DNA from: Paractinoplanes maris
Lineage (GTDB): Bacteria; Actinomycetota; Actinomycetes; Mycobacteriales; Micromonosporaceae
Length of the DNA stretch: 64,000 nucleotides
Direction of reading: 5' to 3'
Assembly (NCBI RefSeq): GCF_023544465.1
Contig: NZ_JALPVL010000005.1
Location: 186,001-250,000 of the forward strand
Under the pieces are notes generated by a model. That model had not been told where the DNA came from. It saw nothing but the letters and a program-made list of their open reading frames with translations, and did not search any database. This document shows, in pieces, positions 50,422 through 59,742 of this stretch (the first letter of the stretch is position 1; each line of letters starts with the position of its first letter). A program made the position numbers and the translations under genes.

Positions 50422-51098
50422 GGCTGGAGCTTGTAGCCCAGACCGCGCACGGTCACCAGGTGCCGCGGCTTGCCGGCGCTGTCCTCGATCTTGTGGCGCA
50501 GCCGGCCGACGTGCACGTCGACCAGTCGCTCGTCGCCGATCTCGTACTCCCAGACCCGGCTGAGCAGCTGCTGACGGGAAAGCACCTGGCCCGGGTGCTC
50601 GGCCAGCTCGCAGAGCAACCGGAACTCCGTACGCGTGACCGCGACCGCCTCGCCGTGCAGACGCACCTCGCCCGCCTCGGGCCGGATCTCGAGGTCGCCG
50701 AAGGTGAGCACGGTCATGGCCGGGCCGGCCGAGGCGGCCCGGCCCCGCCGGCGCAACGCCCGCAGCCGGGCGGCCAGCTCCTTCACCGCGACCGGCTTGA
50801 CCACGTAGTCGTCCGCCCCGGCCTCGAGCCCGGCCACGATGTCGTGGGTGTCGTCCCGGGCGCTGACCACGATGACCGGCACGTCGTCGGTGCGGCGCAG
50901 CTGCCGGATGCACTCGAAGCCGTCCATGCCCGGCAGCATCAGGTCGACCAGCACGGCGTCGGCCGGCTGCCGGCGCTGCATCTCCAGCCCCTCCTCGGCG
51001 GTGGCCACGGCGTGGGTCTGGTAACCCTCATCCTCCAGTGCCATGGCCAGCGACAGCCGGATCCGGTCGTCGTCCTCGATCAACAGCACGGCGCTCAT
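50418..51098 (-). CDS. OmpR/PhoB-family response regulator
   Basis: A 226-residue regulator. Receiver domain with the acidic pair in LLIEDDDRIRLSLAM, phosphorylated Asp in AVLVDLMLPGMDGFE, and lysine in DDYVVKPVAVKELAARL. The winged-helix output domain has TRTEFRLLCELAEHPGQVLS and VDVHVGRLRHKIEDSAGKPR. It is the first gene of the two-component operon. The direct-repeat site B 60 bases upstream makes autoregulation likely. Confidence 0.95.
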   Translation of the reverse strand: MSAVLLIEDDDRIRLSLAMALEDEGYQTHAVATAEEGLEMQRRQPADAVLVDLMLPGMDGFECIRQLRRTDDVPVIVVSARDDTHDIVAGLEAGADDYVVKPVAVKELAARLRALRRRGRAASAGPAMTVLTFGDLEIRPEAGEVRLHGEAVAVTRTEFRLLCELAEHPGQVLSRQQLLSRVWEYEIGDERLVDVHVGRLRHKIEDSAGKPRHLVTVRGLGYKLQP

Positions 51099-51157
51099 AA
51101 CCGCATGATGCCGCGCCGGGCACGCAACGACACGGCGGAGTGCCGAATCCCGGGTTT

Positions 51158-51176
51158 CGTCATCGAACCGTCATAT
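51158..51176. promoter_or_regulatory. OmpR-type response-regulator site B
   Basis: cgtcatcgaaccgtcatat carries GTCAT repeats 11 bases apart, as in site A. It lies in the leader or promoter of the response-regulator/kinase operon. The two sites together define a likely small regulon. Confidence 0.6.
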
Positions 51177-51289
51177 GCCCGGAGATCTATCGCCATCGCC
51201 CGCGCGCAGCATGGAAAAACGGGAAACGACCCTCCCCACAGGCCCGCGCCCGAAGCCACCGGTTCGGTGGTCCGGCGCGGGCCATTCAT

Positions 51290-51327
51290 GCCGGAGAGAC
51301 CTGGACCGCCATCGAGGTCTCTCCGGC
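51290..51327. terminator. Strong hairpin in a divergent intergenic region
   Basis: A perfect 13-bp stem (GCCGGAGAGACCT / AGGTCTCTCCGGC) with a 12-base loop lies between two divergent genes, 54 bases before the aldo/keto reductase remnant. A terminator is not expected here; it may be left from a lost gene or act in the leader of the remnant. Confidence 0.5.
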
Positions 51328-51380
51328 ACCCCCTACACAGGACGGCCGAAAGCGCGACCGGCGGAGCCGTCGGTGTTTGG

Positions 51381-51925
51381 ATGAGGGGCATGGAATTCAT
51401 CGACGGGCTGACCGGGGTGGCCCGGATCGGGCTGGGGCTGGCCGCGCTGGGCCGCCCGGCGTACATCAACCTGGGGCGCGACGCCGACCTGCGCGCCCAC
51501 CGCACGGTCGAGGCGATGCGCGACCGGGCCCACCAACTGCTCGACGAGGCCTACGCGGCCGGGGTCCGCTACTTCGACGTGGCCCGCTCCTACGGCCGCG
51601 CCGAGGAGTTCCTGGCCTCGTGGCTGCCCGGTCACGACGACGCGCTGATCGGCAGCAAATGGGGTTACACCTACACCGCCGGCTGGCAGCTCGAGGCCGA
51701 GGCGCACGAGGTCAAGGACCACGGCGTGGCCACGTTCGACCGCCAGCTCGCCGAGACCCGGGCGCTCCTGGGTGACCGGCTCGGTCTCTACCAGATGCCC
51801 AGCTGACGTCCAACCTGCGGGCCGCGTCGGTCGCCCTTTCCCCCGTACGCCTGGAGGAGCTCACCGCCCGGGCCGAGCCGGCCGCCGAATACTGGGCGAC
51901 CCGGTCGGCGCTGCCCTGGGCCTGA
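51381..51925 (+). pseudogene. Aldo/keto reductase with internal deletion and frameshift
   Basis: The N-terminal part is good: RIGLGLAALGRPAYINLGRD, AYAAGVRYFDVARSYGRAEE (catalytic Asp and Tyr region), IGSKWGYTYTAGW, and LAETRALLGDRLGLYQ. It then stops after MPS. Directly downstream, in another frame, the C-terminal end reads AQLTSNLRAASVALSPVRLE and ends RSALPWA, stop at 51923. About 130-150 residues between LYQ and AQLTSNL are missing. The gene is 543 bases instead of nearly 1 kb. It is a deletion derivative, probably recent because both ends are well preserved. Confidence 0.82.
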
Positions 51926-51943
51926 GCGCGCCGGCCAGGGCGC

Positions 51944-52936
51944 TCAGCGGCGGCGCCGCCCGAGGACGGCACCGGCCACGACGGCCACAGCCGCGCCGGC
52001 CAGCGCCCCGCGGTGCATCGAGGACCACGACCACACGTCCCGCGACTTGGCCTTGGCGTCGAACATCCCGTGCGCGCCGTGGTCGGCCTCGTCGTCCTTC
52101 GGCTCGAAGACGTTGCTGCCGTAGCGGGGGCCGCCGTCGTCGGACAGCTGGCCGTCCACCACGTTGCGGGCGAGATACCAGTCCATGAACGAAGGGGCCA
52201 GCCGGCTGCCCAGGATCGTGTAGGCGGTGGAGAAGCCGACCCACATGTTGCGCCGCGGGTTCTCGGCCAGGAACCGGACAGCGCGGGCCGCGATCTCGGG
52301 CTGGAAGATGGGCTCCACCGGCTGCGGGTGGTCCTCGAAGTCGGTGGCGTTCCAGTCGAACTGCGCGGTGTTGACCCCCGGCAGCTGCACCTGGCTGACC
52401 CGGACGGCGCTGCCGGTGTGCTTGAGCTCGGTGATCACGCTGTCGGTGAAGCCCTTGATCGCGTGCTTGGCCCCGCAGTAGGCCGACTGCAGCGGGATGC
52501 CGCGGAACGCCAGCGCGCTGCCGACCTGCACGATCACCCCGCGGTCGCGGGGCCGCATGTATTCCAGCGCCACCCGGGTCCCGTGCACCTGCCCGAGGTA
52601 CGTGACGTCGGTGATCTTCCGGAACTCGTCCTCCGGGATGTCCCAGAAATACCGCAGGTCACCGGCGAAGGCGTCGTTCACCCAGAGCTCGATCGGCCCC
52701 AGCTCCTCCTCGACCCGGGCCGCGGCCGCCCGCACCTGCCCCGCGTCGGACACGTCGGTCTCTATGCCCAGCGCCCGCGCCCCGAGCGACGCGGCGTCCT
52801 CGGTCGTCCCCTCCAGGCCGGCCTTGCCGCGGGCCAGCACCGCCACATCCCAGCCGTGCTCCGCCAGCTCCCGGACGACCGCCCGGCCCACCCCGGCGGT
52901 TCCACCGGTGACCACGGCGACTCGACGCTCTGTCAC
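51944..52936 (-). CDS. Short-chain dehydrogenase/reductase with C-terminal membrane tail
   Basis: A 330-residue SDR. Nucleotide site [20 protein letters not shown]; catalytic Ser, Tyr and Lys in [28 protein letters not shown] (S, YxxxK). Beyond the usual 250-residue domain there is an extension ending in a hydrophobic anchor and basic tail ([21 protein letters not shown]), so it may sit on the membrane. GTG 52936 follows GGGGGAC. Its substrate is unknown. Confidence 0.88.
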   Translation of the reverse strand: MTERRVAVVTGGTAGVGRAVVRELAEHGWDVAVLARGKAGLEGTTEDAASLGARALGIETDVSDAGQVRAAAARVEEELGPIELWVNDAFAGDLRYFWDIPEDEFRKITDVTYLGQVHGTRVALEYMRPRDRGVIVQVGSALAFRGIPLQSAYCGAKHAIKGFTDSVITELKHTGSAVRVSQVQLPGVNTAQFDWNATDFEDHPQPVEPIFQPEIAARAVRFLAENPRRNMWVGFSTAYTILGSRLAPSFMDWYLARNVVDGQLSDDGGPRYGSNVFEPKDDEADHGAHGMFDAKAKSRDVWSWSSMHRGALAGAAVAVVAGAVLGRRRR

Positions 52937-53097
52937 GGCGTCCCCCTTCACTCCCTGATGTGCCGGAGGTGCACGTACCCCCTGGTCCCGGTCGGTACTC
53001 GCACTCGCCCCGACCCGCGATCCGGATCCGACGTTTCCTCCCGTCACCGAGGGGTAGGCCCGGCGGACCTCACCACGCCGGCACGCCGAGGAGCCTC

Positions 53098-55044
53098 ATG
53101 ACCGCCCTGTCTCCCCGACCAGTCGTGACCCGGCCCGCGCCGGTCCGGCGGCAGGTCAAAGGATCCGCACTCGCTCGCCTCCTGCGCACCACCGACGCGA
53201 AGCAGATCGGGATCATGTATATGGTCACCGCCTTCGTGTTCTTCGTCGTCGGCGGCTTCATGGCGCTGCTCATCCGGGGCGAACTGGCCCGCCCCGGCCT
53301 TCAGTTCCTCTCCCCGGAGCAGTACAACCAGCTGTTCACCATGCACGGCACGATCATGCTGCTGTTCTTCGCGACGCCGATCGTGTTCGCCTTCGCCAAC
53401 TACGTGGTGCCGATCCAGATCGGCGCGCCCGACGTGGCGTTCCCGCGCCTGAACTCGTTCGCCTTCTGGCTGTTCTTCTTCGGCGGCCTGATCGCGCTGT
53501 CGTCCTTCCTCACCCCGGGCGGCGCGGCCGACTTCGGCTGGACGGCGTACACCCCGCTGAGCGACTACGTGCACTCGCCCGGCCCGGGCGGCAACATGTG
53601 GATCATCGGACTCGCCCTCTCGGGCCTGGGCACGATCCTCGGCGGCGTCAACATGATCACCACGATCCTGACCCTGCGGGCGCCCGGCATGACCATGTTC
53701 CGGATGCCGATCTTCACCTGGAACATCCTGATCACCAGCCTGCTGGTCGTCCTGGTGTTCCCGTTCCTGGCCGCCGCGCTGTTCGCCCTGGCCGCCGACC
53801 GGGTGCTCGGCGCCCACGTCTTCGACACCGAGACCGGTGGGCCGATGCTGTGGCAGCACCTGTTCTGGTTCTTCGGCCACCCCGAGGTCTACGTGGTGGC
53901 GCTGCCCTTCTTCGGCATCATCACCGAGGTCATCCCGGTGTTCAGCCGCAAGCCGGTCTTCGGCTACAAGGGGCTGGTCGCCGCGACACTGCTCATCGCG
54001 GGCCTGTCCATGTCGGTGTGGGCGCACCACATGTTCGCGACCGGCCAGGTGCTGCTGCCGTTCTTCAGCTTCCTGAGCTATCTGATCGCCGTACCGACCG
54101 GCATGAAGTTCTTCGTGTGGATCGGCACGATGTGGCGCGGGCAGATCGTGCTGGACACGGCGATGCTGTTCGCCATCGGCTTCCTGGTCACCTTCCTGCT
54201 CGGCGGGCTCACCGGCGTCCTGCTGGCCTCGCCGCCGATCGACTTCCACGTGCACGACAGCTACTTCGTGGTCGCGCATTTCCACTACGTGCTGTTCGGC
54301 ACGATCGTCTTCGCGGTCTTCGCGGGCATCTACTTCTGGTTCCCCAAGATGACCGGGCGGCTCCTCGACGAACGATCCGGCAAGATCCATTTCTGGCTGA
54401 CGTTCCTCGGCTTCCACGCCACGTTCCTGGTGCAGCACTGGCTCGGCGCCGAGGGCATGCCCCGGCGCTATGCCGACTACCTGGCCACGGACGGGTTCAC
54501 CACACTTCACACGATCTCGACCGTCGGCTCGTTCGTGCTCGGTGTCTCCATCCTTCCCTTCGTCTACAACGTCTGGAAGTCGTACCGGGTGGGTCAGGTG
54601 GTCACCGTCGACGACCCTTGGGGTTTCGGCAACTCGCTGGAGTGGGCCACCTCGTGCCCGCCACCGCTGCGCAACTTCGACAAGATGCCGCGCATCCGCT
54701 CGGAACGGCCGGCCTTCGACGCCAAGTACGGTGACGCGGTGTCCGACCTCGGCCGTGAACTGCGGGCCGGAGACGCACGGGTGATTCAGACGGTCGCCGA
54801 CGAGGTGCGGCCCGACCACGGACCCGACGCCTCCGACGTCGCCACCCCCGGCGGCGCGACCGGGAGCGAGGCGGCGCGCGACTACCAGCCGGACCCCGCG
54901 TCCGGAGCGCGAGGCGTCCGCGTGCCCGAGCCCGAGGACATCCGCCGGCCGGGCGCGGCCGACCAGCCCGGCGGCGCCAGCCTGGACGCCGAGGCGACCC
55001 GCCGCGACTCCACCGACAAGGACCGCCGGGGCGATCAGAAATAG
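53098..55044 (+). CDS. ctaD: Cytochrome c oxidase subunit I, orphan copy
   Basis: A 648-residue heme-copper oxidase subunit I with twelve transmembrane helices. Ligands and channel residues are present: [12 protein letters not shown] (heme a His), [14 protein letters not shown] (CuB His with cross-linked Tyr), WAHHMF (CuB His pair) and [12 protein letters not shown] (heme histidines). Residues from about 575 form a hydrophilic, disordered tail (for example [20 protein letters not shown]), longer than usual. No subunit II, III or heme-assembly gene is adjacent, so it is a stand-alone, probably second, ctaD. Confidence 0.95.
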   Translation: MTALSPRPVVTRPAPVRRQVKGSALARLLRTTDAKQIGIMYMVTAFVFFVVGGFMALLIRGELARPGLQFLSPEQYNQLFTMHGTIMLLFFATPIVFAFANYVVPIQIGAPDVAFPRLNSFAFWLFFFGGLIALSSFLTPGGAADFGWTAYTPLSDYVHSPGPGGNMWIIGLALSGLGTILGGVNMITTILTLRAPGMTMFRMPIFTWNILITSLLVVLVFPFLAAALFALAADRVLGAHVFDTETGGPMLWQHLFWFFGHPEVYVVALPFFGIITEVIPVFSRKPVFGYKGLVAATLLIAGLSMSVWAHHMFATGQVLLPFFSFLSYLIAVPTGMKFFVWIGTMWRGQIVLDTAMLFAIGFLVTFLLGGLTGVLLASPPIDFHVHDSYFVVAHFHYVLFGTIVFAVFAGIYFWFPKMTGRLLDERSGKIHFWLTFLGFHATFLVQHWLGAEGMPRRYADYLATDGFTTLHTISTVGSFVLGVSILPFVYNVWKSYRVGQVVTVDDPWGFGNSLEWATSCPPPLRNFDKMPRIRSERPAFDAKYGDAVSDLGRELRAGDARVIQTVADEVRPDHGPDASDVATPGGATGSEAARDYQPDPASGARGVRVPEPEDIRRPGAADQPGGASLDAEATRRDSTDKDRRGDQK

Positions 55045-55049
55045 CTTCC

Positions 55050-55982
55050 CTATCCGAAGGTGAAGACGTACGCCCGGACGCCCGGCGCCGCGAACGTGAT
55101 CTCGAGAAGCTTCTCGCCGATCTCGCCGGACTGACGGATCAGCTGATACATCCGGCCCTGGTCGAGCAGGCCGGTGCCGTCGGCGCCGACGTCCAGCCCC
55201 GCCGCGTCGCCCGGGGAGTCGCCGTCGAGGGTCACCCGGAACGGGATGGGCTCGCCGCCCTCGCGGTCGAGGACCAGGTTGGCGTCGCGGGCCTGGAAGC
55301 GGAACGCGAGGCTGCCGTCCGGCTCGGCCAGGTCGATGTGCTCGCTGCCGACCGTCCACCCGCCGTCCAGCGCCCAGTGGTTGAAGTGCAGATAGTTCGA
55401 ATACGTGTAGGCATGCCGGCGGCCGGGCTCGGCCTCACCGGCCGACGCGAAGTGCTCGCCCCGGGCATAGCCGAGATAGGTCTCCGGCGTGCGCAGGTGG
55501 GTCCAGTCGGCCTCGACCTCGACACCGACCGGCTCGACCCGGCTCAGCGGGCGATGGACCCCGAGCAGCCGCTGGATCGAGCGCTCGGACTGCTCGTACT
55601 CCCCCTCGCCGAAATGGTGATCGCGGATCCGGCCGTCGCCGTCGGCCAGGTAGAGCGCCGGCCAGTAGTGGTTGTCGAAGGCCTTCCACACCGCGTAGTC
55701 GCTGTCGACGACGACCGGGTAGTCGATGCCACGCTCGGCGACCGCGCGCCGCACGAGCTCGGGGCTGTGCTCGAACCCGAATTCGGGGGTGTGCACGCCG
55801 ATGACGATCAGCCCGTCCTGGCGGTACGCGTTCCACCAGGCGAGGCGGTAGGGCGCGGTGCGCAGCCAGTTGATGCAGGTGAGCGTCCAGAAGTCGTAGA
55901 GGACGACGTGACCGTGCAGGTCGTCCGGGCCGAGTGGGGACGAGTTGAGCCACTCGGCGTCCGCTAACGAGGGCGTTCTCAT
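55050..55982 (-). CDS. Thioredoxin-like protein of the DipZ C-terminal type, second Cys missing
   Basis: A 310-residue cytoplasmic protein similar to the soluble end of DipZ. The thioredoxin-like domain (about 15-140) has VVLYDFWTLTCINWLRTAPY where redox-active members have C-x-x-C; here it is C-I-N-W, leaving one cysteine. VVVDSDYAVWKAFDNHYWPA and HHFGEGEYEQSERSIQRLLG are family blocks. The second half (about 165-310) is a beta-rich domain with SNYLHFNHWALDGGWTVGSE. A peroxidase-like or binding role is more likely than disulfide exchange. Confidence 0.85.
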   Translation of the reverse strand: MRTPSLADAEWLNSSPLGPDDLHGHVVLYDFWTLTCINWLRTAPYRLAWWNAYRQDGLIVIGVHTPEFGFEHSPELVRRAVAERGIDYPVVVDSDYAVWKAFDNHYWPALYLADGDGRIRDHHFGEGEYEQSERSIQRLLGVHRPLSRVEPVGVEVEADWTHLRTPETYLGYARGEHFASAGEAEPGRRHAYTYSNYLHFNHWALDGGWTVGSEHIDLAEPDGSLAFRFQARDANLVLDREGGEPIPFRVTLDGDSPGDAAGLDVGADGTGLLDQGRMYQLIRQSGEIGEKLLEITFAAPGVRAYVFTFG

Positions 55983-56029
55983 AGGGACACGGTGCCAGCA
56001 AGAGGGCCCCCGGCTCTATCGTCAATCGG

Positions 56030-56983
56030 GTGACGCTGCTCCCACGCCTGCACCGCGTCGCCGTCCTCGTGCTGGAAGGCGCCAAACCGCTCGACGTCGG
56101 CATCCCGGCCCAGGTCTTCACAACCAGAGCCAGCATGCCGTACGAGGTAAGGGTCTGCGGCGCCGCGCCGGGGCTCATCACCGGCGGCGACGGGCTGTCC
56201 TATCACGTGGCCGACGGGCTCGACGCCCTCGGCTGGGCCGACATCGTGTTCCTGCCGGGCTACCGCTTCCCGGATCGCGAGGACCCACCGGCCGCCGTGC
56301 TCCAGGCGCTGATCGCGGCGCATGAGCGAGGGGCCCGGCTCGCGGCGATCTCGACCGGTGCCTTCGCGCTGGCCGCGACCGGGCTGCTCGACGGCAAGCG
56401 GGCCACCACGCACTGGCACTACACCCGGCAACTCGCCCGCAAGCATCCGCAGGTCCGGGTCGACGAGAACGTGCTCTTCGTCGACGAGGGCAGCGTGCTC
56501 ACCTCGGCCGGCGCCGCCTCGGGCATCGACCTGTGCCTGCACGTGCTGCGCGGCGACCTCGGCGTGGCCGCGTCCAACCACGCCGCCCGCCGGCTGGTAG
56601 CCGCTCCCTATCGGAGCGGCGGCCAGGCCCAGTACGTGCCGCACAGCGTTCCCGCGCCGCTCGGCGAGCGGTTCGCGGCGACCCGGGAGTGGGCCCTGCA
56701 CCGGCTGGACAAGCCACTCTCGCTGGAGGTGCTGGCCCGGCACGCGGCGGTGTCGCCGCGGACCTTCTCCCGCCGGTTCGCCGACGACACCGGATACACG
56801 CCGATGCAGTGGGTCATGCGGGCCCGCATCGACCTGGCCCGGGAGCTGCTGGAGCTCTCGCAGCTGTCGGTGGAGCAAGTAGCCGTACGCGTGGGTCTGG
56901 GAACGGGTGCGAATTTGCGCCTGCATTTCCAGCGGATCCTGGGCACCACGCCCAGCCAGTACCGGCGGACCTTCGTGGCGTGA
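56030..56983 (+). CDS. GlxA-family AraC-type regulator
   Basis: A 317-residue regulator with an N-terminal DJ-1/PfpI domain (VAVLVLEGAKPLDVGIPAQV; elbow AAISTGAFALAATGLLDGKR with Ser in place of the DJ-1 Cys) and C-terminal AraC helix-turn-helix pair (LEVLARHAAVSPRTFSRRFA and VEQVAVRVGLGTGANLRLHF). GTG 56030 is divergent from the thioredoxin-like gene. It is immediately upstream of the acetoin genes, so it may control them. A copy of its last 40 codons plus 22 bases of 3' flank is found at 62108-62258. Confidence 0.92.
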   Translation: MTLLPRLHRVAVLVLEGAKPLDVGIPAQVFTTRASMPYEVRVCGAAPGLITGGDGLSYHVADGLDALGWADIVFLPGYRFPDREDPPAAVLQALIAAHERGARLAAISTGAFALAATGLLDGKRATTHWHYTRQLARKHPQVRVDENVLFVDEGSVLTSAGAASGIDLCLHVLRGDLGVAASNHAARRLVAAPYRSGGQAQYVPHSVPAPLGERFAATREWALHRLDKPLSLEVLARHAAVSPRTFSRRFADDTGYTPMQWVMRARIDLARELLELSQLSVEQVAVRVGLGTGANLRLHFQRILGTTPSQYRRTFVA

Positions 56984-57133
56984 TCCTTGCGAACGGTGGC
57001 GCCCGGGACTCAACTGCTGCGCCTGTGCGGATTCCCCATCGGCCGAGCGTCAAGAGTGTGCCGATTCCTCTGTCATCCGTGCCCTCCGCGCGCCGACGCT
57101 GGAACGGATACCAGATCACGGGAGGGGACACAC

Positions 57134-58804
57134 ATGACCACCAAACCCAGCAGGGTCGCCGATCGGCTCGTCGAAGCCTTGGCGAAGCAAGGCGTCGAAC
57201 GGGTCTTCGGCGTACCGGGGGCGAAGATCGACGCCGTCTTCGACGCGCTGCTGGACAGCGGGATCGTCACCGTCGTCGGCCGGCACGAGCAGAACCTCGC
57301 GTTCCTCGCCGGAGCGTACGGGCGGCTCACCGGCAATCCGGGCGTCGTCGTGGTCACGTCCGGGCCGGGCACCACCAACCTGGCCACCGGCCTGCTCACC
57401 GCGAACACCGAGCAGGACCCCATCGTGGCGATCTGCGGTGCGGTGCCGCGGACCGACCGGTTGAAGCGGACGCACCAGTCGATGGACGCGGCCGCCATGC
57501 TGCGGACCGTCACCAAGTACACGGCCGAGGCGGTCGACCCGGACGACGTGATCGAGGCGGTCGCCAACGCGTTCCGGGCGGCGACCACCGAGCCGAAGGG
57601 CGCCGCGGCGGTGGTCGTGCCGAGCGACGTGCTCGCCGCGCTCTCCGACAAGCAGCTGCCCCGGCACACCTGGGCGCCGGAGGCGGGCCACGCGCCCGAC
57701 TACGCGATCAAGCAGGCGGCTGAGACGATCCTGGCCGCCGAGAGGCCCGTGCTGCTGGTCGGCATGCGGGCCGCGGATGCGGATTCGGTCGCCGCCGTGC
57801 GCGAGCTCGCCCGCACCACCGGCCTTCCGATCGTGGAGACCTTCCAGGCCGCCGGGACCGTGCCGGCTGAGCTCGAGGACCAGTACGCCGGACGCGTCGG
57901 GCTGTTCCGCAACCAGCCGGGCGACGTCCTGGTCTCCCGAGCCGACGTGCTCGTCACGATCGGCTACGACGCCGTCGAGTACGACCCCCGGCTGTGGAAT
58001 CTGGGCGGTGACCGCACGATCGTGCACATCGACTCCGTACCGGCCAATCTGGACAACGACTACTACCCGGACCTGGAACTGCTCGGGCAGGTCGCGGGCA
58101 CGGTGGCCGCGCTGACCCCGCTGCTGGCCCGCGTGTCGCCCGGCCCAGCCCTGACCGCCGAGCTGGCCGAGGCCCGGCGGGGACTGGCCGCCATCGACGA
58201 CGCGGCCCGCGACGCGCCGCACAGCGCCAACGGACTCAACCCGGCCCGGGCGGTGCTGCTGCTGCGTGACCTGCTGCCCGAGTCGGCCACGGTCGCCTGC
58301 GACATCGGCTCGAACTACATCTACATGGCCCGCCACTTCCGGGTGCACGAACCGCGCCACCTGCTGTTCAGCAACGGCCAGCAGACGCTCGGCGTCGCGC
58401 TGCCGTGGGCGATGGCGGCGAGCCTCGCCCGGCCCGGCACCCCCGTGGTGTCCGTCTCCGGCGACGGCGGCTTCCTCTTCTCGGCGCAGGAACTGGAGAC
58501 CGCGAACCGGCTCGGCCTCGACTTCGTGCACATCATCCTGCGCGACAACACGTACGACATGGTCGGCTTCCAGGAGGTGCTCAAGTACGGCCGCAAATCC
58601 GGGGTCCAGCTCGGCGACTACGGCTCGCAGGACATCGCGACAGCGTTCGGCGCGCAGGGGTTCCGGCCCACCAACGAGGACGAGTTCGTCGACGCGGTCC
58701 GCAAAGGGCTCGCGGCCGGCGGCCGGACCATCATCGACGTGCCGGTCGACTACAGCCACAACACCGACCTGGGCGCGATCCTGCCCGCGGAGACCTTCGA
58801 ATGA
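57134..58804 (+). CDS. alsS: Catabolic acetolactate synthase (AlsS)
   Basis: A 556-residue TPP enzyme. VERVFGVPGAKIDAVFDALL, GRHEQNLAFLAGAYGRLTGN (catalytic Glu), and the TPP-binding SVSGDGGFLFSAQELETANR are present. Segments such as QSMDAAAMLRTVTKYTAEAV match AlsS/BudB rather than the FAD-dependent biosynthetic IlvB, and no IlvN regulatory subunit follows. It joins two pyruvates to 2-acetolactate. A GGGAGGGG ribosome site precedes ATG 57134. Its stop overlaps alsD. Confidence 0.92.
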   Translation: MTTKPSRVADRLVEALAKQGVERVFGVPGAKIDAVFDALLDSGIVTVVGRHEQNLAFLAGAYGRLTGNPGVVVVTSGPGTTNLATGLLTANTEQDPIVAICGAVPRTDRLKRTHQSMDAAAMLRTVTKYTAEAVDPDDVIEAVANAFRAATTEPKGAAAVVVPSDVLAALSDKQLPRHTWAPEAGHAPDYAIKQAAETILAAERPVLLVGMRAADADSVAAVRELARTTGLPIVETFQAAGTVPAELEDQYAGRVGLFRNQPGDVLVSRADVLVTIGYDAVEYDPRLWNLGGDRTIVHIDSVPANLDNDYYPDLELLGQVAGTVAALTPLLARVSPGPALTAELAEARRGLAAIDDAARDAPHSANGLNPARAVLLLRDLLPESATVACDIGSNYIYMARHFRVHEPRHLLFSNGQQTLGVALPWAMAASLARPGTPVVSVSGDGGFLFSAQELETANRLGLDFVHIILRDNTYDMVGFQEVLKYGRKSGVQLGDYGSQDIATAFGAQGFRPTNEDEFVDAVRKGLAAGGRTIIDVPVDYSHNTDLGAILPAETFE

Positions 58805-59556
58805 CGAACTCGGACCTGCTCGGCGATGTGCGCGAGCACCGCACCCGCGGGATCTTCCAGAACTCGACCGTCGGCGCGCTGCTCGCCGGGCTCGACGACG
58901 GCGACCTGACCATCGGCGCCCTGCTGGAACACGGCGACTTCGGGCTCGGCACGTTCGACGCGCTCGACGGGGAGATGGTGATCCTGGACGGCGTCTGCTA
59001 CCACCTGCACGCCGACGGCACCGCCTCGGTGGCCGGCGTCGACGAGACGACACCCTTCGCCGCGGTCACCGACTTCACCCCCGACCTCACCCTGACCCCG
59101 GCCGGCCGGCTCGACCGGGCCGGCCTGATCGACCTGGTCGAGAAGCACGTCCCGGGCGACAACTACTTCTACGCGATCCGGGTCGACGCGAGGCTGTCCG
59201 CGGTCACCACCCGCACGGTGAGCCGGCAGGAGAAGCCGTACCCCGGGCTCTTGGAAGCCTCCCGGGGCGAGGCGGTGCGGACCCTCACCGACCTGCGCGG
59301 CACGATCGTCGGCTTCCGGTCACCCGACTACGCCGGCACGGTGACGGTCCCCGGCTACCACCTGCACTTCATCGACGACAGCCGCACGCGCGGCGGCCAC
59401 CTGCTCGACTTCCAGCTGAACGACGGCGGCCAGATCAGGATCAGCAGCGTCCGCGACTTCCGGCTGCGGCTGCCCGGCTCCGACGGCTTCGCCACCGGCG
59501 CCCTGAGCGGCAAACAGGCGGCGTCCCAGATCGCCTCGGCCGAGGGTGAGAACTGA
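58801..59556 (+). CDS. alsD: Acetolactate decarboxylase (AlsD/BudA)
   Basis: A 251-residue enzyme with the family's substrate and zinc-binding pieces: LLEHGDFGLGTFDALDGEMV, VTDFTPDLTLTPAG, the Glu loop and PGYHLHFIDDSRTRGGHLLD (zinc histidines). It converts acetolactate to acetoin. With alsS it makes a complete pyruvate-to-acetoin route, used to shed carbon and avoid acid. ATG 58801 overlaps the alsS stop (ATGA). Confidence 0.95.
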   Translation: MTNSDLLGDVREHRTRGIFQNSTVGALLAGLDDGDLTIGALLEHGDFGLGTFDALDGEMVILDGVCYHLHADGTASVAGVDETTPFAAVTDFTPDLTLTPAGRLDRAGLIDLVEKHVPGDNYFYAIRVDARLSAVTTRTVSRQEKPYPGLLEASRGEAVRTLTDLRGTIVGFRSPDYAGTVTVPGYHLHFIDDSRTRGGHLLDFQLNDGGQIRISSVRDFRLRLPGSDGFATGALSGKQAASQIASAEGEN

Positions 59557-59742
59557 ACCAAGCCACGCGGCCTGGAGTCGCGCACCCGGCAGGGTCGCGG
59601 TCAGCCGGGGTCCAGACACGTCCGGATCGGTGAAGCGCCGCCGGTAATGAGTCGTGGACCACGAAAAAGGCCGGCAGATTGGTTTCCATGGGAGGCTCGA
59701 AACGGGCATCCGGCCTGATGGCGGGGGCATCGAGGAGAAGCC

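Noticed and set aside
57134..58804. Biosynthetic acetolactate synthase (IlvB)
   Set aside because: No IlvN follows, alsD overlaps its stop, and the sequence features match the catabolic AlsS type.
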